Assembly (NCBI GenBank): GCA_902406135.1
Contig: CABPCX010000021.1
Span: 1 to 11,955 of the forward strand
Reading direction: 5' to 3'
DNA: 11,955 bases
Source of the DNA: an uncultured Eubacteriales bacterium
GTDB lineage: Bacteria; Bacillota; Clostridia; Lachnospirales; Anaerotignaceae
This document shows positions 1 to 6,422 of this stretch, in pieces (position 1 is the stretch's first letter; every line of letters starts with the position of its first letter). Position numbers and translations under genes: made by a program. Below the pieces are notes generated by a model. The model worked only from the letters and a program-made list of their open reading frames with translations. It did not search any database and was not told where the DNA came from.

Positions 1-1341
1 TGTAAGTATACCTTCGGCAACGGCCATACCTTCGATATCTTCGGGAGAAGTCTCAAGTCTTACGAGTACAACTCTTTCGCCTGCGTCAGCGGCAGCCTTA
101 GCTTCTTCAGCTGTGAAGTAAACCTTTCCTGCACCTGCACCGGGTGATGCGGGAAGACCTTTTCCAAGGGCTTTTGCAGCCTTAAGAGCTTTCTGGTCAA
201 AGGCAGGGTGAAGGAGCTGGTCGAGCTGTTTGGGCTCAACCCTTAAGAGCGCCTCGTCTGTTGTAAGGAGACCTTCGTCAACCATATCAACGGCAATCTT
301 GAGGGCAGCGTTTGCTGTTCTCTTTCCGTTTCTTGTCTGGAGGAAGTAGAGTTTGCCTTTTTCGATGGTGAACTCCATATCCTGCATATCTTTATAATGC
401 TGTTCAAGCTTATTTGCTATTTCCATGAACTGAACGTATACTTCGGGCATATCCTGCTCAAGAGTAGCGATGGGCTTAGGTGTACGAACACCGGCAACAA
501 CGTCCTCGCCCTGAGCGTTGATAAGGTACTCGCCGAAAATCATCTTTTCGCCTGTTGCGGCATTTCTTGTGAAAGCAACACCTGTACCGGAAGTATCTCC
601 CATATTTCCGAATACCATCATCTGTACGTTAACGGCGGTACCCCAGCTGTAAGGGATATCGTTCATTCTTCTGTATGTAAAGGCTCTGGGGTTGTCCCAT
701 GAACGGAATACGGCCTTAACTGCTTCAAAAAGCTGTTCCTTAGGGTCCTGAGGGAAGTCGCATCCCTGGTCCTCAAGGTAAATCTGTTTGAATATGTCAA
801 CAACTTCCTTAAGATTTTCTGCAGTGAGGTCAGTATCGTACTGGGCACCTACTTTTTCCTTGTATTCATCAAGTTTTCTTTCAAATTTGGATTTTGAAAC
901 GCCGATAACAACGTCAGCAAACATCATAATGAATCTTCTGTATGAGTCATAGGCGAATCTGGGATTAGCTGTTGCCTTTGCGAGGCCTTCAACCGAAATG
1001 TCGTTAAGACCAAGGTTAAGGACAGTATCCATCATTCCGGGCATTGAAGCTCTTGCTCCGGAGCGGACAGAAACGAGGAGGGGATTTTCGTTGTCTCCCA
1101 AAGTTTTACCCGCGATGGCCTCAAGTTTTTTGAGAGCCTCTTCAATCTGAGAAATCATTTCATCAGAAAGGACCTTGCCGCCCTCATTGTATTCTGTACA
1201 AGCTTCTGTCGAAACGGTAAATCCCTGAGGTATAGGCAGCCCCATAACTGTCATTTCGGCAAGGTTGGCGCCCTTGCCGCCTAAAAGATTTCTCATCGAC
1301 GCATTTCCTTCACTGAACATATAAACATATTTTTTGCTCAT
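1..1341 (-). CDS. ppdK: Pyruvate, phosphate dikinase, N-terminal part (3' end beyond the window)
   Basis: The enzyme interconverts pyruvate + ATP + Pi with phosphoenolpyruvate + AMP + PPi in the cytoplasm; in anaerobic clostridia it commonly serves PPi-linked glycolysis or PEP formation. The reading frame is open from ATG at 1341 to base 1, exactly 447 codons. The visible part is the ATP-grasp domain plus the start of the swivelling phosphohistidine domain: GNASMRNLLGGKG near residues 12-24 with the ATP-contacting Lys23, then SVRSGARASMPGMMDT from about residue 91 with Arg93. It ends in EDIEGMAVAEGILT; in the C. symbiosum enzyme (874 residues) this lies about eight residues before catalytic His455, so the active-site His and the PEP domain are outside the window. 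Start choice: GGGAGG at 1350-1355 is 8 bases from ATG. It is divergent from the flavoprotein gene at 1631. Very confident of family; completeness cannot be judged. Confidence 0.97.
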   Translation of the reverse strand, partial: MSKKYVYMFSEGNASMRNLLGGKGANLAEMTVMGLPIPQGFTVSTEACTEYNEGGKVLSDEMISQIEEALKKLEAIAGKTLGDNENPLLVSVRSGARASMPGMMDTVLNLGLNDISVEGLAKATANPRFAYDSYRRFIMMFADVVIGVSKSKFERKLDEYKEKVGAQYDTDLTAENLKEVVDIFKQIYLEDQGCDFPQDPKEQLFEAVKAVFRSWDNPRAFTYRRMNDIPYSWGTAVNVQMMVFGNMGDTSGTGVAFTRNAATGEKMIFGEYLINAQGEDVVAGVRTPKPIATLEQDMPEVYVQFMEIANKLEQHYKDMQDMEFTIEKGKLYFLQTRNGKRTANAALKIAVDMVDEGLLTTDEALLRVEPKQLDQLLHPAFDQKALKAAKALGKGLPASPGAGAGKVYFTAEEAKAAADAGERVVLVRLETSPEDIEGMAVAEGILT

Positions 1342-1349
1342 AAACTATT

Positions 1350-1425
1350 CCTCCCGGCTTCATATAGTTTCGATTTCTTCCAATGCGCACATTGATTATA
1401 GCATTTGTATATTTATTTACCCCAA
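1350..1425 (-). promoter_or_regulatory. Candidate ppdK promoter, leader and RBS
   Basis: On the minus strand a TGC-TATAAT extended -10 element lies at 1395-1400. The -35 is poor: the best is TTGGGG at 1420-1425 with a long 19-base spacer, so the extended -10 would carry recognition. The leader is about 45 bases and ends in GGGAGG at 1350-1355. A dyad CAATG-N4-CATTG (plus strand 1381-1394) covers the expected start site. The promoter is inferred from sequence only. Confidence 0.5.
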
Positions 1426-1555
1426 AATCCAATATATGCTATCAATATTACTATAACACTTTTTTTCTAAAGTAACAAGGTCGTTAATGTGACAAATTTG
1501 CTTTTTTCAGAGACTGAACAAAAGTATTTTTTTTAGTACCTTTTTTTTAAAACTA

Positions 1556-1583
1556 TTGTTATTTTCGAGTAAAAGTATATAAT
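1556..1583 (+). promoter_or_regulatory. Promoter of the FMN-binding split-barrel gene
   Basis: TTGTTA at 1556-1561 and a perfect TATAAT at 1578-1583 are separated by 16 bases, a good sigma-A-type promoter. Upstream are T-runs (1527-1534 and 1541-1548) that could act as an AT-rich UP-like element. The leader to the ATG is about 40 bases. Confidence 0.65.
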
Positions 1584-1615
1584 ATTAATTGTAAATTATT
1601 ACTGTAAGACAAGAA

Positions 1616-1620
1616 GGGAG
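1616..1620 (+). promoter_or_regulatory. RBS that decides the 1631 start
   Basis: GGGAG ends 10 bases before ATG at 1631 but only 1 base before the in-frame TTG at 1622. The TTG is too close to be used, so the protein starts MDELL. Confidence 0.7.
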
Positions 1621-1630
1621 ATTGTGTATT

Positions 1631-2029
1631 ATGGATGAATTATTAAAGTTTTTAGAGAAAAATCCTGTTTTCTATCTGGCAACGGATGACAACGGACAGC
1701 CCAGAGTAAGACCGTTTGGATTTCATATGATTTTCAACGATAAATTCTATATGGTAACTGCCCTCCCTAAAAAGGTATGCAAGCAGATGGAGAAAAATCC
1801 CAAAATCGAATTCTGCTCAATGGCTCCTGACACACATTTTGTACGTGTAAGTGGAGAAGTTGTATTTGACAACGACAATATGGACGCCAAGAAAAAGGTA
1901 TTTGAGGTTATGCCTGACCTCCTTAAAATGTACGGTTCAGCAGAGAACCCGGCAATGTCCGTATTCTATCTTAAGGATATGCATGCCACTATAGCATCTC
2001 TTACAGAAAAAGAAAGAGAACTTTTCTGA
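1631..2029 (+). CDS. Pyridoxamine 5'-phosphate oxidase-like FMN-binding split-barrel protein
   Basis: A 132-residue cytoplasmic protein. The N-terminal region FYLATDDNGQPRVRPFGF (about residues 14-31) followed by a short strand/turn pattern and KVCKQMEKNPKIEF is characteristic of the PNPOx-like split beta-barrel flavoproteins, specifically the short single-domain group that includes NimA/NimC-type proteins. These bind FMN (some bind F420 or haem) at a dimer interface and usually act as small oxidoreductases; the substrate cannot be read from the sequence. It is far shorter than true PdxH (about 210-220 residues), so vitamin B6 synthesis should not be assumed. It is a single-gene unit with its own promoter (1556-1583) and terminator (2055-2096), divergent from ppdK. 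Family assignment is strong; function is only general. Confidence 0.85.
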   Translation: MDELLKFLEKNPVFYLATDDNGQPRVRPFGFHMIFNDKFYMVTALPKKVCKQMEKNPKIEFCSMAPDTHFVRVSGEVVFDNDNMDAKKKVFEVMPDLLKMYGSAENPAMSVFYLKDMHATIASLTEKERELF

Positions 2030-2054
2030 TATTATTTCATTCCTTAATAAAACA

Positions 2055-2096
2055 ACGCCGCGGCCTTACTGTTTTTCGCAATAAAAGCCGCGGCGT
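2055..2096. terminator. Bidirectional terminator between convergent genes
   Basis: A perfect 10-bp stem ACGCCGCGGC (2055-2064) / GCCGCGGCGT (2087-2096) with a 22-base loop that can pair further (TTTT/AAAA). On the plus strand it is followed by ATTTATTTTTAT; on the minus strand by TGTTTTATT. It lies 25 bases after the flavoprotein stop and 70 bases after the MATE stop, so it probably ends both convergent transcripts. Confidence 0.88.
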
Positions 2097-2166
2097 ATTT
2101 ATTTTTATCCGAAAAAACTGCCTAATTCGGAACTGAACTTTTGTTTATTTTTATTTTCCAATCTTG

Positions 2167-3510
2167 TCAGACATTTCCAAAAATGCTGTCCGATTTTTTT
2201 CTTATTTTGCGGTAATATACCGCTCCTATGGCATCAGCCAAAAACCAGCCAATGGGGACGGACGCCCATATTCCGACTACTCCGATAAACGGTATTGCCG
2301 AAAGGCTGTAGGCCAGAGCTACCCTTGTTCCAAGGGAAACTATGGTAAGAACTACGGACATTCCGGGGCGTCTTATGGCTCTGTAAAGGCCGTAGAAAAG
2401 GAACAGCCAGCCTATGCCCACATAGCAGGCACCCTCTATTCTCAGATACTGTATGCCCACGGCTAAAACTTCCGTTTCCTGGGGCTGTATGAATATGAGC
2501 ATAAGAGGTTTAGCGAATATAAATACAATGGCGCTTATGGTAATACTGAATATGGCCGCCATTTTAAAGGCTGCCTTTATGCCTGTTTTAATTCTTTCAT
2601 TTTCCCTGGCACCATAATTCTGGGCTATGAATATGGAAAATGCGTTTCCGAAGTCCTGCACCGGCATATAGGCAAAGGAGTCTATCTTTACTGCCGCCGC
2701 AAAAGCCGCCATTACTACGATGCCGAAACTGTTTATAAGTCCCTGCACCATAAGTATGCCGAAGTTCATTATGGACTGCTGGAGACAGGTCAAAAACGAG
2801 AAGTCTGCCAGCTCCCTTAAAAGGCCCTTTTCGTATATGCCTTCGTCGGGTCTTAAATCTGGATGTTTTATGAGGGTATAGACAGTTATGCCAATGCCCG
2901 AAACATACTGGGATATGACGGTTGCCTCTGCGGCACCTGCAACTCCCCTTTTAAATACCAGTACAAATACCAAGTCCAGCACAATATTCATAACCGCTGA
3001 AATACCTAAGAAAATAAGGGGAACAACGGAATTGCCCAGAGCCCTTAAGAGGGATGCGAAAAAATTGTATAAAAATGTGGCACATATGCCTGTGAATATT
3101 ATCCAGAGATAACTTCTCATCATACCATAAATTTCCGCGGGCACCTTCAAAAGACCCATTATGGGGTCGATAAAAACAAAAACTATGATACTGAGCAGAG
3201 CCGCGCATAGAGCTATCATAATAAATGAAGTTGATATGCTTTTTTTAAGTCTTTTGGTGTTTTTTCCGCCGTAGTACATGGAAAAAACCGTTCCGCTTCC
3301 CATACATAGTCCCAGCAGTATGGACGTAAGGAATGTCATAAGCGTATATGATGAACCTACCGCCGCCAGTGCATCCCTGCCGACAAACTGTCCGACTATA
3401 AGCGTATCAACCACATTATACAGCTGCTGGAGCAGGTCGCCGATTATCATAGGAATGGCAAATCTTATCATAGTTGATGTAATTCTTCCCTTTGTCAGGT
3501 CTCTTTCCAT
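2167..3510 (-). CDS. MATE-family efflux transporter
   Basis: A 447-residue polytopic membrane protein with roughly twelve hydrophobic segments in two halves, the usual MATE size. Near the N-terminus the run MIRFAIPMIIGDLLQQLYN, followed by VVDTLIVGQFVGRDALAAVG, is the MATE signature (Pro in TM1, the VD...IVGQ..G.DALAAVG stretch). MATE proteins export cationic drugs or metabolites using Na+ or H+ gradients; the clostridial look suggests the DinF/YoeA-like branch rather than classic NorM, which I hold with low confidence. Start choice: an upstream in-frame ATG (3528) would put the RBS inside the coding sequence (its codons AGG AGG are the Shine-Dalgarno), so ATG at 3510, 6 bases after AGGAGG (3517-3522), is correct. 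It is last in the minus-strand train; a perfect hairpin (3532-3561) sits in its leader. Substrate unknown. Confidence 0.93.
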   Translation of the reverse strand: MERDLTKGRITSTMIRFAIPMIIGDLLQQLYNVVDTLIVGQFVGRDALAAVGSSYTLMTFLTSILLGLCMGSGTVFSMYYGGKNTKRLKKSISTSFIMIALCAALLSIIVFVFIDPIMGLLKVPAEIYGMMRSYLWIIFTGICATFLYNFFASLLRALGNSVVPLIFLGISAVMNIVLDLVFVLVFKRGVAGAAEATVISQYVSGIGITVYTLIKHPDLRPDEGIYEKGLLRELADFSFLTCLQQSIMNFGILMVQGLINSFGIVVMAAFAAAVKIDSFAYMPVQDFGNAFSIFIAQNYGARENERIKTGIKAAFKMAAIFSITISAIVFIFAKPLMLIFIQPQETEVLAVGIQYLRIEGACYVGIGWLFLFYGLYRAIRRPGMSVVLTIVSLGTRVALAYSLSAIPFIGVVGIWASVPIGWFLADAIGAVYYRKIRKKSDSIFGNV

Positions 3511-3516
3511 GGTGTT

Positions 3517-3522
3517 CCTCCT
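3517..3522 (-). promoter_or_regulatory. RBS that decides the MATE start
   Basis: AGGAGG lies 6 bases before ATG at 3510. It is inside the frame opened by the upstream ATG at 3528, which argues against that longer start. Confidence 0.85.
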
Positions 3523-3531
3523 ATTCATACC

Positions 3532-3561
3532 ACAAAGGCGAAGCCTTGGCTTCGCCTTTGT
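3532..3561. terminator. Perfect hairpin between lipoprotein and MATE genes
   Basis: Arms ACAAAGGCGAAGC / GCTTCGCCTTTGT pair over 13 bp with a 4-base loop (CTTG on the plus strand). The T-rich tail (TATATTTTT) follows on the plus strand, opposite to the flanking genes. On the minus strand the stem is followed by GGTATGAATAGG with no U-run, and the MATE RBS begins 9 bases later. It could be a leaky terminator of the coaX-dusB-lipoprotein unit, a block to antisense transcription, or a structured 5' leader for the MATE gene. Confidence 0.6.
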
Positions 3562-3639
3562 ATATTTTTATGCTGTATCTATTCTGTATGTTTTATGTCT
3601 GTATCCTGTCTTTTTCCTTCGTCTGTTAAATAGGATAAA

Positions 3640-4215
3640 TTATTTGAATTCAATGTAATCTGCGAAAGGAATTGTTGTTTCAACAGTTTCTCCGTTGGCA
3701 TCAACGTATGTTGCAACAGCCTCAGCATCTGCAAATATGCCCTTGATGTCCTCATCTGTAAGGCCTTCTCTGTAAATTATATTTTCAGATACGAACTTTG
3801 AAAAATCTGCTTCCGTATCATTCTCGCTGCTTCCGCTGCCCTGGATATATGTACCGATTCCTGTATCAGCCACAAGGTTTCTTAAAGCGGGCATCTTTAC
3901 GTTTCTTTCTGTACCGGGTATCATACCTGTCATATCAACTGTTATTGTTACCTTTGAGAAGTTGTCAATAACGGGATTTTCTACACTGCCGGGGTCTAAC
4001 TGTGCAAATTCGTCCTCTGTCATGGGCTCAACTACAACGCTGAGGGCTACGCCTGCTTCTGCTGCCTCTGCTTCAGCATCTGTGCCTTCTGCTTCTGTGC
4101 CTTCTGCCTCTGTTGTTTCGGCATTGTTTTCAGCTGTGCTGTCTGTTGAAGCGCATCCTCCTAAAAGTGCTGCCGCCATAACCATAACTGCTGCTGTTCT
4201 TAAAAACTTCTTCAT
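3640..4215 (-). CDS. Uncharacterised secreted lipoprotein with acidic linker
   Basis: A 191-residue protein I do not recognise. Residues 1-20 are a lipoprotein signal peptide (KK.LR, hydrophobic run, then LGG-Cys21), so the mature protein should be lipid-anchored on the outer face of the membrane. Residues 22-55 form a low-complexity tether rich in Glu, Ala and Thr (EAEGT repeats). Residues 56-191 look like a small folded beta-rich domain (ALSVVVEP, KVTITVDM), with no catalytic motif that I can identify and no further cysteine. Start: AGGAGG at 4225-4230 is 9 bases before ATG and overlaps the TAG stop of dusB; the genes are 13 bases apart, so it is co-transcribed and probably coupled with dusB. 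No functional link to tRNA modification is obvious. Reality of the gene is certain; role unknown. Confidence 0.88.
   Translation of the reverse strand: MKKFLRTAAVMVMAAALLGGCASTDSTAENNAETTEAEGTEAEGTDAEAEAAEAGVALSVVVEPMTEDEFAQLDPGSVENPVIDNFSKVTITVDMTGMIPGTERNVKMPALRNLVADTGIGTYIQGSGSSENDTEADFSKFVSENIIYREGLTDEDIKGIFADAEAVATYVDANGETVETTIPFADYIEFK
4081..4110 (-). repeat. Two 15-bp tandem units in the lipoprotein linker
   Basis: TGTGCCTTCTGCTTC (4081-4095) and TGTGCCTTCTGCCTC (4096-4110) differ at one base and encode EAEGT-EAEGT. They keep the frame and could expand or contract by slippage, changing linker length. Confidence 0.8.
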
Positions 4216-4228
4216 TTCTTTTGTCCTC

Positions 4229-5185
4229 CTAAAACTCTATTTTGCTTAATATTTCCTCTATCTGTTCATAGTTTTCGGCATGATTTATTTTGTCCCTTAC
4301 TGACGATGCCCCTTTTACACCTTTAACATACCATGCCATATGGGCCCTCATCTGCCTTACGCCTATATATTCTCCCTTATAGTCAATAAGCATTCTGGCG
4401 TGTCTGAGCGCCGTTTTTATTCTTTCTTCGGCCGACGGCTTATCCAAAAGCTCACCGGTTTTCAGATAGTGGACTGTTCTTTTAAATATCCAGGGATTTC
4501 CCTGGGCCCCTCTTGCTATCATTACGGCGTCACAGCCTGTATAATCCAGCATTCTTTCTGCATCCTGGGGCTCAAATATATCGCCGTTTCCTATTACCGG
4601 TATGGAAACGGCTTCCTTAACTTTCTTTATTATATCCCAGTCAGCCTTTCCGCTGTAGTACTGCTCCCTGGTCCTTCCATGGACCGCAACAGCCGACGCT
4701 CCGTTTTCCTGGGCTATGAGCGCCATTTCCACGGCATTGACGCTTCTGTCGTCAAAGCCTTTTCTTATTTTTACCGTTACCGGCTTTTTCTGGCTGTCTA
4801 CCATGGCTCTGATTATTCTGCCCGCAAGCTCAGGAGTTTTCATCAGCGCGCTTCCTTCCCCGTTTTTTACTACCTTAGGTACGGGACAGCCCATATTTAT
4901 GTCTACCGTATCGGCATTTATTCCTTCAATCTTTTTGGCCATGGCCCCCATTATCTCCGGGTCCGAACCAAAAAGCTGTATTGCCGCCGGTTTTTCGTCA
5001 AGCCCAATGTCCAAAAGTTCCTTTGTGTTCTCGTTATTATAAAATATTCCCTTGGCGCTTACCATTTCCGAATACACCAGTCCGCAGTCCATCTCACTGC
5101 ACAGCGTCCTGAAGGGTCTGTCCGTAACCCCTGCCATGGGGCCGAGAAACACATTGTTTTTTAATTCAAGATTTCCTATTTTCAC
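4229..5185 (-). CDS. dusB: tRNA-dihydrouridine synthase (DusB-type)
   Basis: An FMN-dependent, NADPH-using cytoplasmic enzyme that reduces uridines in the tRNA D-loop to dihydrouridine. The 318 residues match full family length. Seen motifs: FMN-binding [12 protein letters not shown] (15-26), the catalytic cysteine in [11 protein letters not shown] (Cys100), VKIRKG (from about 138), [13 protein letters not shown] (about 167-179), and phosphate-binding GNGDI plus [11 protein letters not shown] in the second half of the barrel, followed by a helical C-terminal tRNA-binding domain. The start codon is GTG at 5183-5185, overlapping the coaX stop as GTGA; there is no strong RBS of its own (only a weak AAAGGCAGAGAG), so translation is probably coupled to coaX. 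In many Bacillota dusB is followed by greA and lysS; here it is followed by a lipoprotein gene. DusB is favoured over the other Dus types by the N-terminal motif and Cys context. Confidence 0.93.
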   Translation of the reverse strand: MKIGNLELKNNVFLGPMAGVTDRPFRTLCSEMDCGLVYSEMVSAKGIFYNNENTKELLDIGLDEKPAAIQLFGSDPEIMGAMAKKIEGINADTVDINMGCPVPKVVKNGEGSALMKTPELAGRIIRAMVDSQKKPVTVKIRKGFDDRSVNAVEMALIAQENGASAVAVHGRTREQYYSGKADWDIIKKVKEAVSIPVIGNGDIFEPQDAERMLDYTGCDAVMIARGAQGNPWIFKRTVHYLKTGELLDKPSAEERIKTALRHARMLIDYKGEYIGVRQMRAHMAWYVKGVKGASSVRDKINHAENYEQIEEILSKIEF

Positions 5186-5970
5186 TTTCTCTCTGCCTTT
5201 GTTTTCTTATTTTTTTCATAGACTATCCTCAGTCCCTTAAGTGTGAGCAGAGGGTCTATCACATCAAAAAGAGGTTCGTTGCTTTCCATTATCTTAGCAA
5301 GTCCGCCCGTGGCTATAACCTTCATTTCGGGGAGGTTAAGCTCCTTTTTGACCTGTTCGATTATATACTTTGTCTCGCCTATATGTCCGTATACTATTCC
5401 GGCCTGAAGGCTTCCTATGGTGTTTTTCACAACAATGGATTTAGGCTTTCTTATCTCAACATTGGGAAGCTGTGCCGTACTTTCGATAAGGGCGTCGGCG
5501 CATACCTGTATGCCGGGAGCCGTTATTCCCGTTACAAAAATGCCCTTTTCGTTTATTACGTCATAGGTGGTGGCGGTGCTGTAGTCAATGACCATGGCGG
5601 GTCCGCCGTATATCTCATAGGCCGCCACAAGTTTTACTATTCTGTCAGCGCCCATTTCCTTGGGATTTTCCATCATAAGGTTTACTCCCGTTTTGATGCC
5701 GGCACCGACTATCATGGGCTGGATATGGAAATATTTAACCAGACCATGGGTCAGTGAGTACATAATATTAGGTACTACCGAAGATATGATTATAGCATCT
5801 ATTTCGCCGGCGTCAACCTCTGAATAGTCAAAAAGCGAGTGAATGAATATGCCAATCTCATCGGCTGTCTGATTGTTTGACGTGGTCATTCTCCAGCTTG
5901 CGACGAGCCTTTTTCCTTTGTAAACACCAAGTACAATATTTGTATTGCCCACATCAATAACCAAAAGCAT
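5182..5970 (-). CDS. coaX: Type III pantothenate kinase
   Basis: Catalyses ATP-dependent phosphorylation of pantothenate, the first step of CoA synthesis; the type III enzymes are ASKHA-fold, need a monovalent cation and are not feedback-inhibited by CoA. The protein is 262 residues. Seen: [11 protein letters not shown] (Asp6) at the N-terminus, [12 protein letters not shown] (107-118) with the conserved Asp109, an ATT-containing phosphate motif at 129-135, ITAPGIQ (149-155), and [21 protein letters not shown] (from about 175). Oddity: the usual D-x-GTATT motif reads DYSTATT, with Ser131 where glycine is expected, and the usual GG.I.PG reads TGITAPG. Start: ATG 5970, 8 bases after AAAGGAG (5979-5985), gives the standard N-terminus; an upstream in-frame ATG (5991) would add seven unlikely residues. 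It follows the DUF6145-like gene by 39 bases and overlaps dusB by 4. Confidence 0.92.
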   Translation of the reverse strand: MLLVIDVGNTNIVLGVYKGKRLVASWRMTTSNNQTADEIGIFIHSLFDYSEVDAGEIDAIIISSVVPNIMYSLTHGLVKYFHIQPMIVGAGIKTGVNLMMENPKEMGADRIVKLVAAYEIYGGPAMVIDYSTATTYDVINEKGIFVTGITAPGIQVCADALIESTAQLPNVEIRKPKSIVVKNTIGSLQAGIVYGHIGETKYIIEQVKKELNLPEMKVIATGGLAKIMESNEPLFDVIDPLLTLKGLRIVYEKNKKTKAERK

Positions 5971-5978
5971 ATCTTCCA

Positions 5979-5985
5979 CTCCTTT
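5979..5985 (-). promoter_or_regulatory. RBS that decides the coaX start
   Basis: AAAGGAG ends 8 bases before ATG at 5970. The alternative ATG at 5991 has GGGAG only 4 bases ahead. The family N-terminus ([10 protein letters not shown]) agrees with the downstream start. Confidence 0.75.
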
Positions 5986-6009
5986 ATTCATTATACTCCC
6001 AAAAACCTT

Positions 6010-6375
6010 TTAAGCCTCAATTTTTCCCTCTTTAAGAAGCTCCTCACGGATTTTTTTGCCCTCTTCCGTCATATTAATAACATACCATAATTTGAGGGAT
6101 TTAATCAATTCTTTCTTTTCGGATTTAAGGCTCTTGATTTCAAGCTCCGCTCCGATATCGTCAAAGTCAAAGTCGCCTTCGTTTTTTATAATCTCAAAGA
6201 GAATGTCTCCGCTCTCCTCAAAATACATAAGAAACGTACATCCAAGCCTTTCAGCCATAATGATACATATATTTCTTATTTCGTCCTTTACGGACTGTGG
6301 AAGGCCGTCAAATTCTCTTTCAAAGAAATATTTCTGTTTTTCTCTGGATGCTCCCGCCAGAACTTTTTTCTCCAT
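6010..6375 (-). CDS. Small hypothetical protein, DUF6145-like
   Basis: A 121-residue cytoplasmic protein with no signal peptide or membrane segment. The pattern REKQKYFFEREFDGLPQSVKDE near the N-terminus, then ICIIMAERLGCTFLMYFEESGDI, an acidic turn (EGDFDFDDIGAELEIK) and a lysine/glutamate-rich helix ending in LKLWYVINM, resembles, from memory, the small DUF6145 proteins of Lachnospiraceae; I could not verify this. No function is known to me. Start: ATG 6375 follows GAGGTGAG (6379-6386); the longer frame from 6420 would run through the argF terminator hairpin and is rejected. It lies between argF and coaX on the same strand. Its RBS begins 6 bases after the argF hairpin, so its transcript must originate upstream of that hairpin. 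A conserved alpha/beta single-domain protein is the most that can be said. Confidence 0.8.
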   Translation of the reverse strand: MEKKVLAGASREKQKYFFEREFDGLPQSVKDEIRNICIIMAERLGCTFLMYFEESGDILFEIIKNEGDFDFDDIGAELEIKSLKSEKKELIKSLKLWYVINMTEEGKKIREELLKEGKIEA

Positions 6376-6378
6376 AAT

Positions 6379-6386
6379 CTCACCTC
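6379..6386 (-). promoter_or_regulatory. RBS that decides the DUF6145-like start
   Basis: GAGGTGAG stands 3 bases before ATG at 6375 (the AGGTG core ends 5 bases away). The in-frame ATG at 6420 lies above the hairpin and has no comparable site. Confidence 0.7.
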
Positions 6387-6392
6387 GTACAA

Positions 6393-6417
6393 AAAGAGGG
6401 GAATTTCTCCCCTCTTT
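6393..6417 (-). terminator. Intrinsic terminator after argF
   Basis: On the minus strand AAAGAGGGGA, loop GAAAT, TCCCCTCTTT, then two more T (five in a row). The 10-bp perfect stem starts 6 bases past the argF stop. The next gene's RBS starts 6 bases beyond the stem, which makes it a candidate attenuator or partial terminator inside an operon. Confidence 0.75.
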
Positions 6418-6422
6418 CAATA

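Noticed and set aside
397..848. Short open frames within the ppdK region
   Set aside because: They overlap the continuous, highly conserved ppdK frame and show no independent coding signal.
1460..1548. Four T-runs in the ppdK/flavoprotein spacer as phased bent DNA
   Set aside because: Their centres are spaced about 41, 26 and 14 bases, not in multiples of the helical repeat; at most the last two could act as an UP-like element.
1631..2029. PdxH (vitamin B6 synthesis) assignment for the split-barrel protein
   Set aside because: It is about 80-90 residues shorter than PdxH and lacks its C-terminal RL.P motif region; only the fold family is supported.
3573..3604. Three copies of CTGTAT between the lipoprotein and MATE genes
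   Set aside because: Spacings are uneven (11 and 15 bases) in an AT-rich spacer; six-base words like this can recur by chance.
4340..5164. A 274-codon plus-strand open frame opposite dusB
   Set aside because: It is fully antisense to a gene with clear family motifs, has no RBS or promoter, and its protein is Tyr/Phe/Arg-rich with no recognisable pattern.
5989..5994. TATAAT on the minus strand just ahead of coaX
   Set aside because: The only -35-like word (TTGAGG) is 19 bases away and lies in the end codons of the upstream gene; the site would also place the start almost on the RBS.
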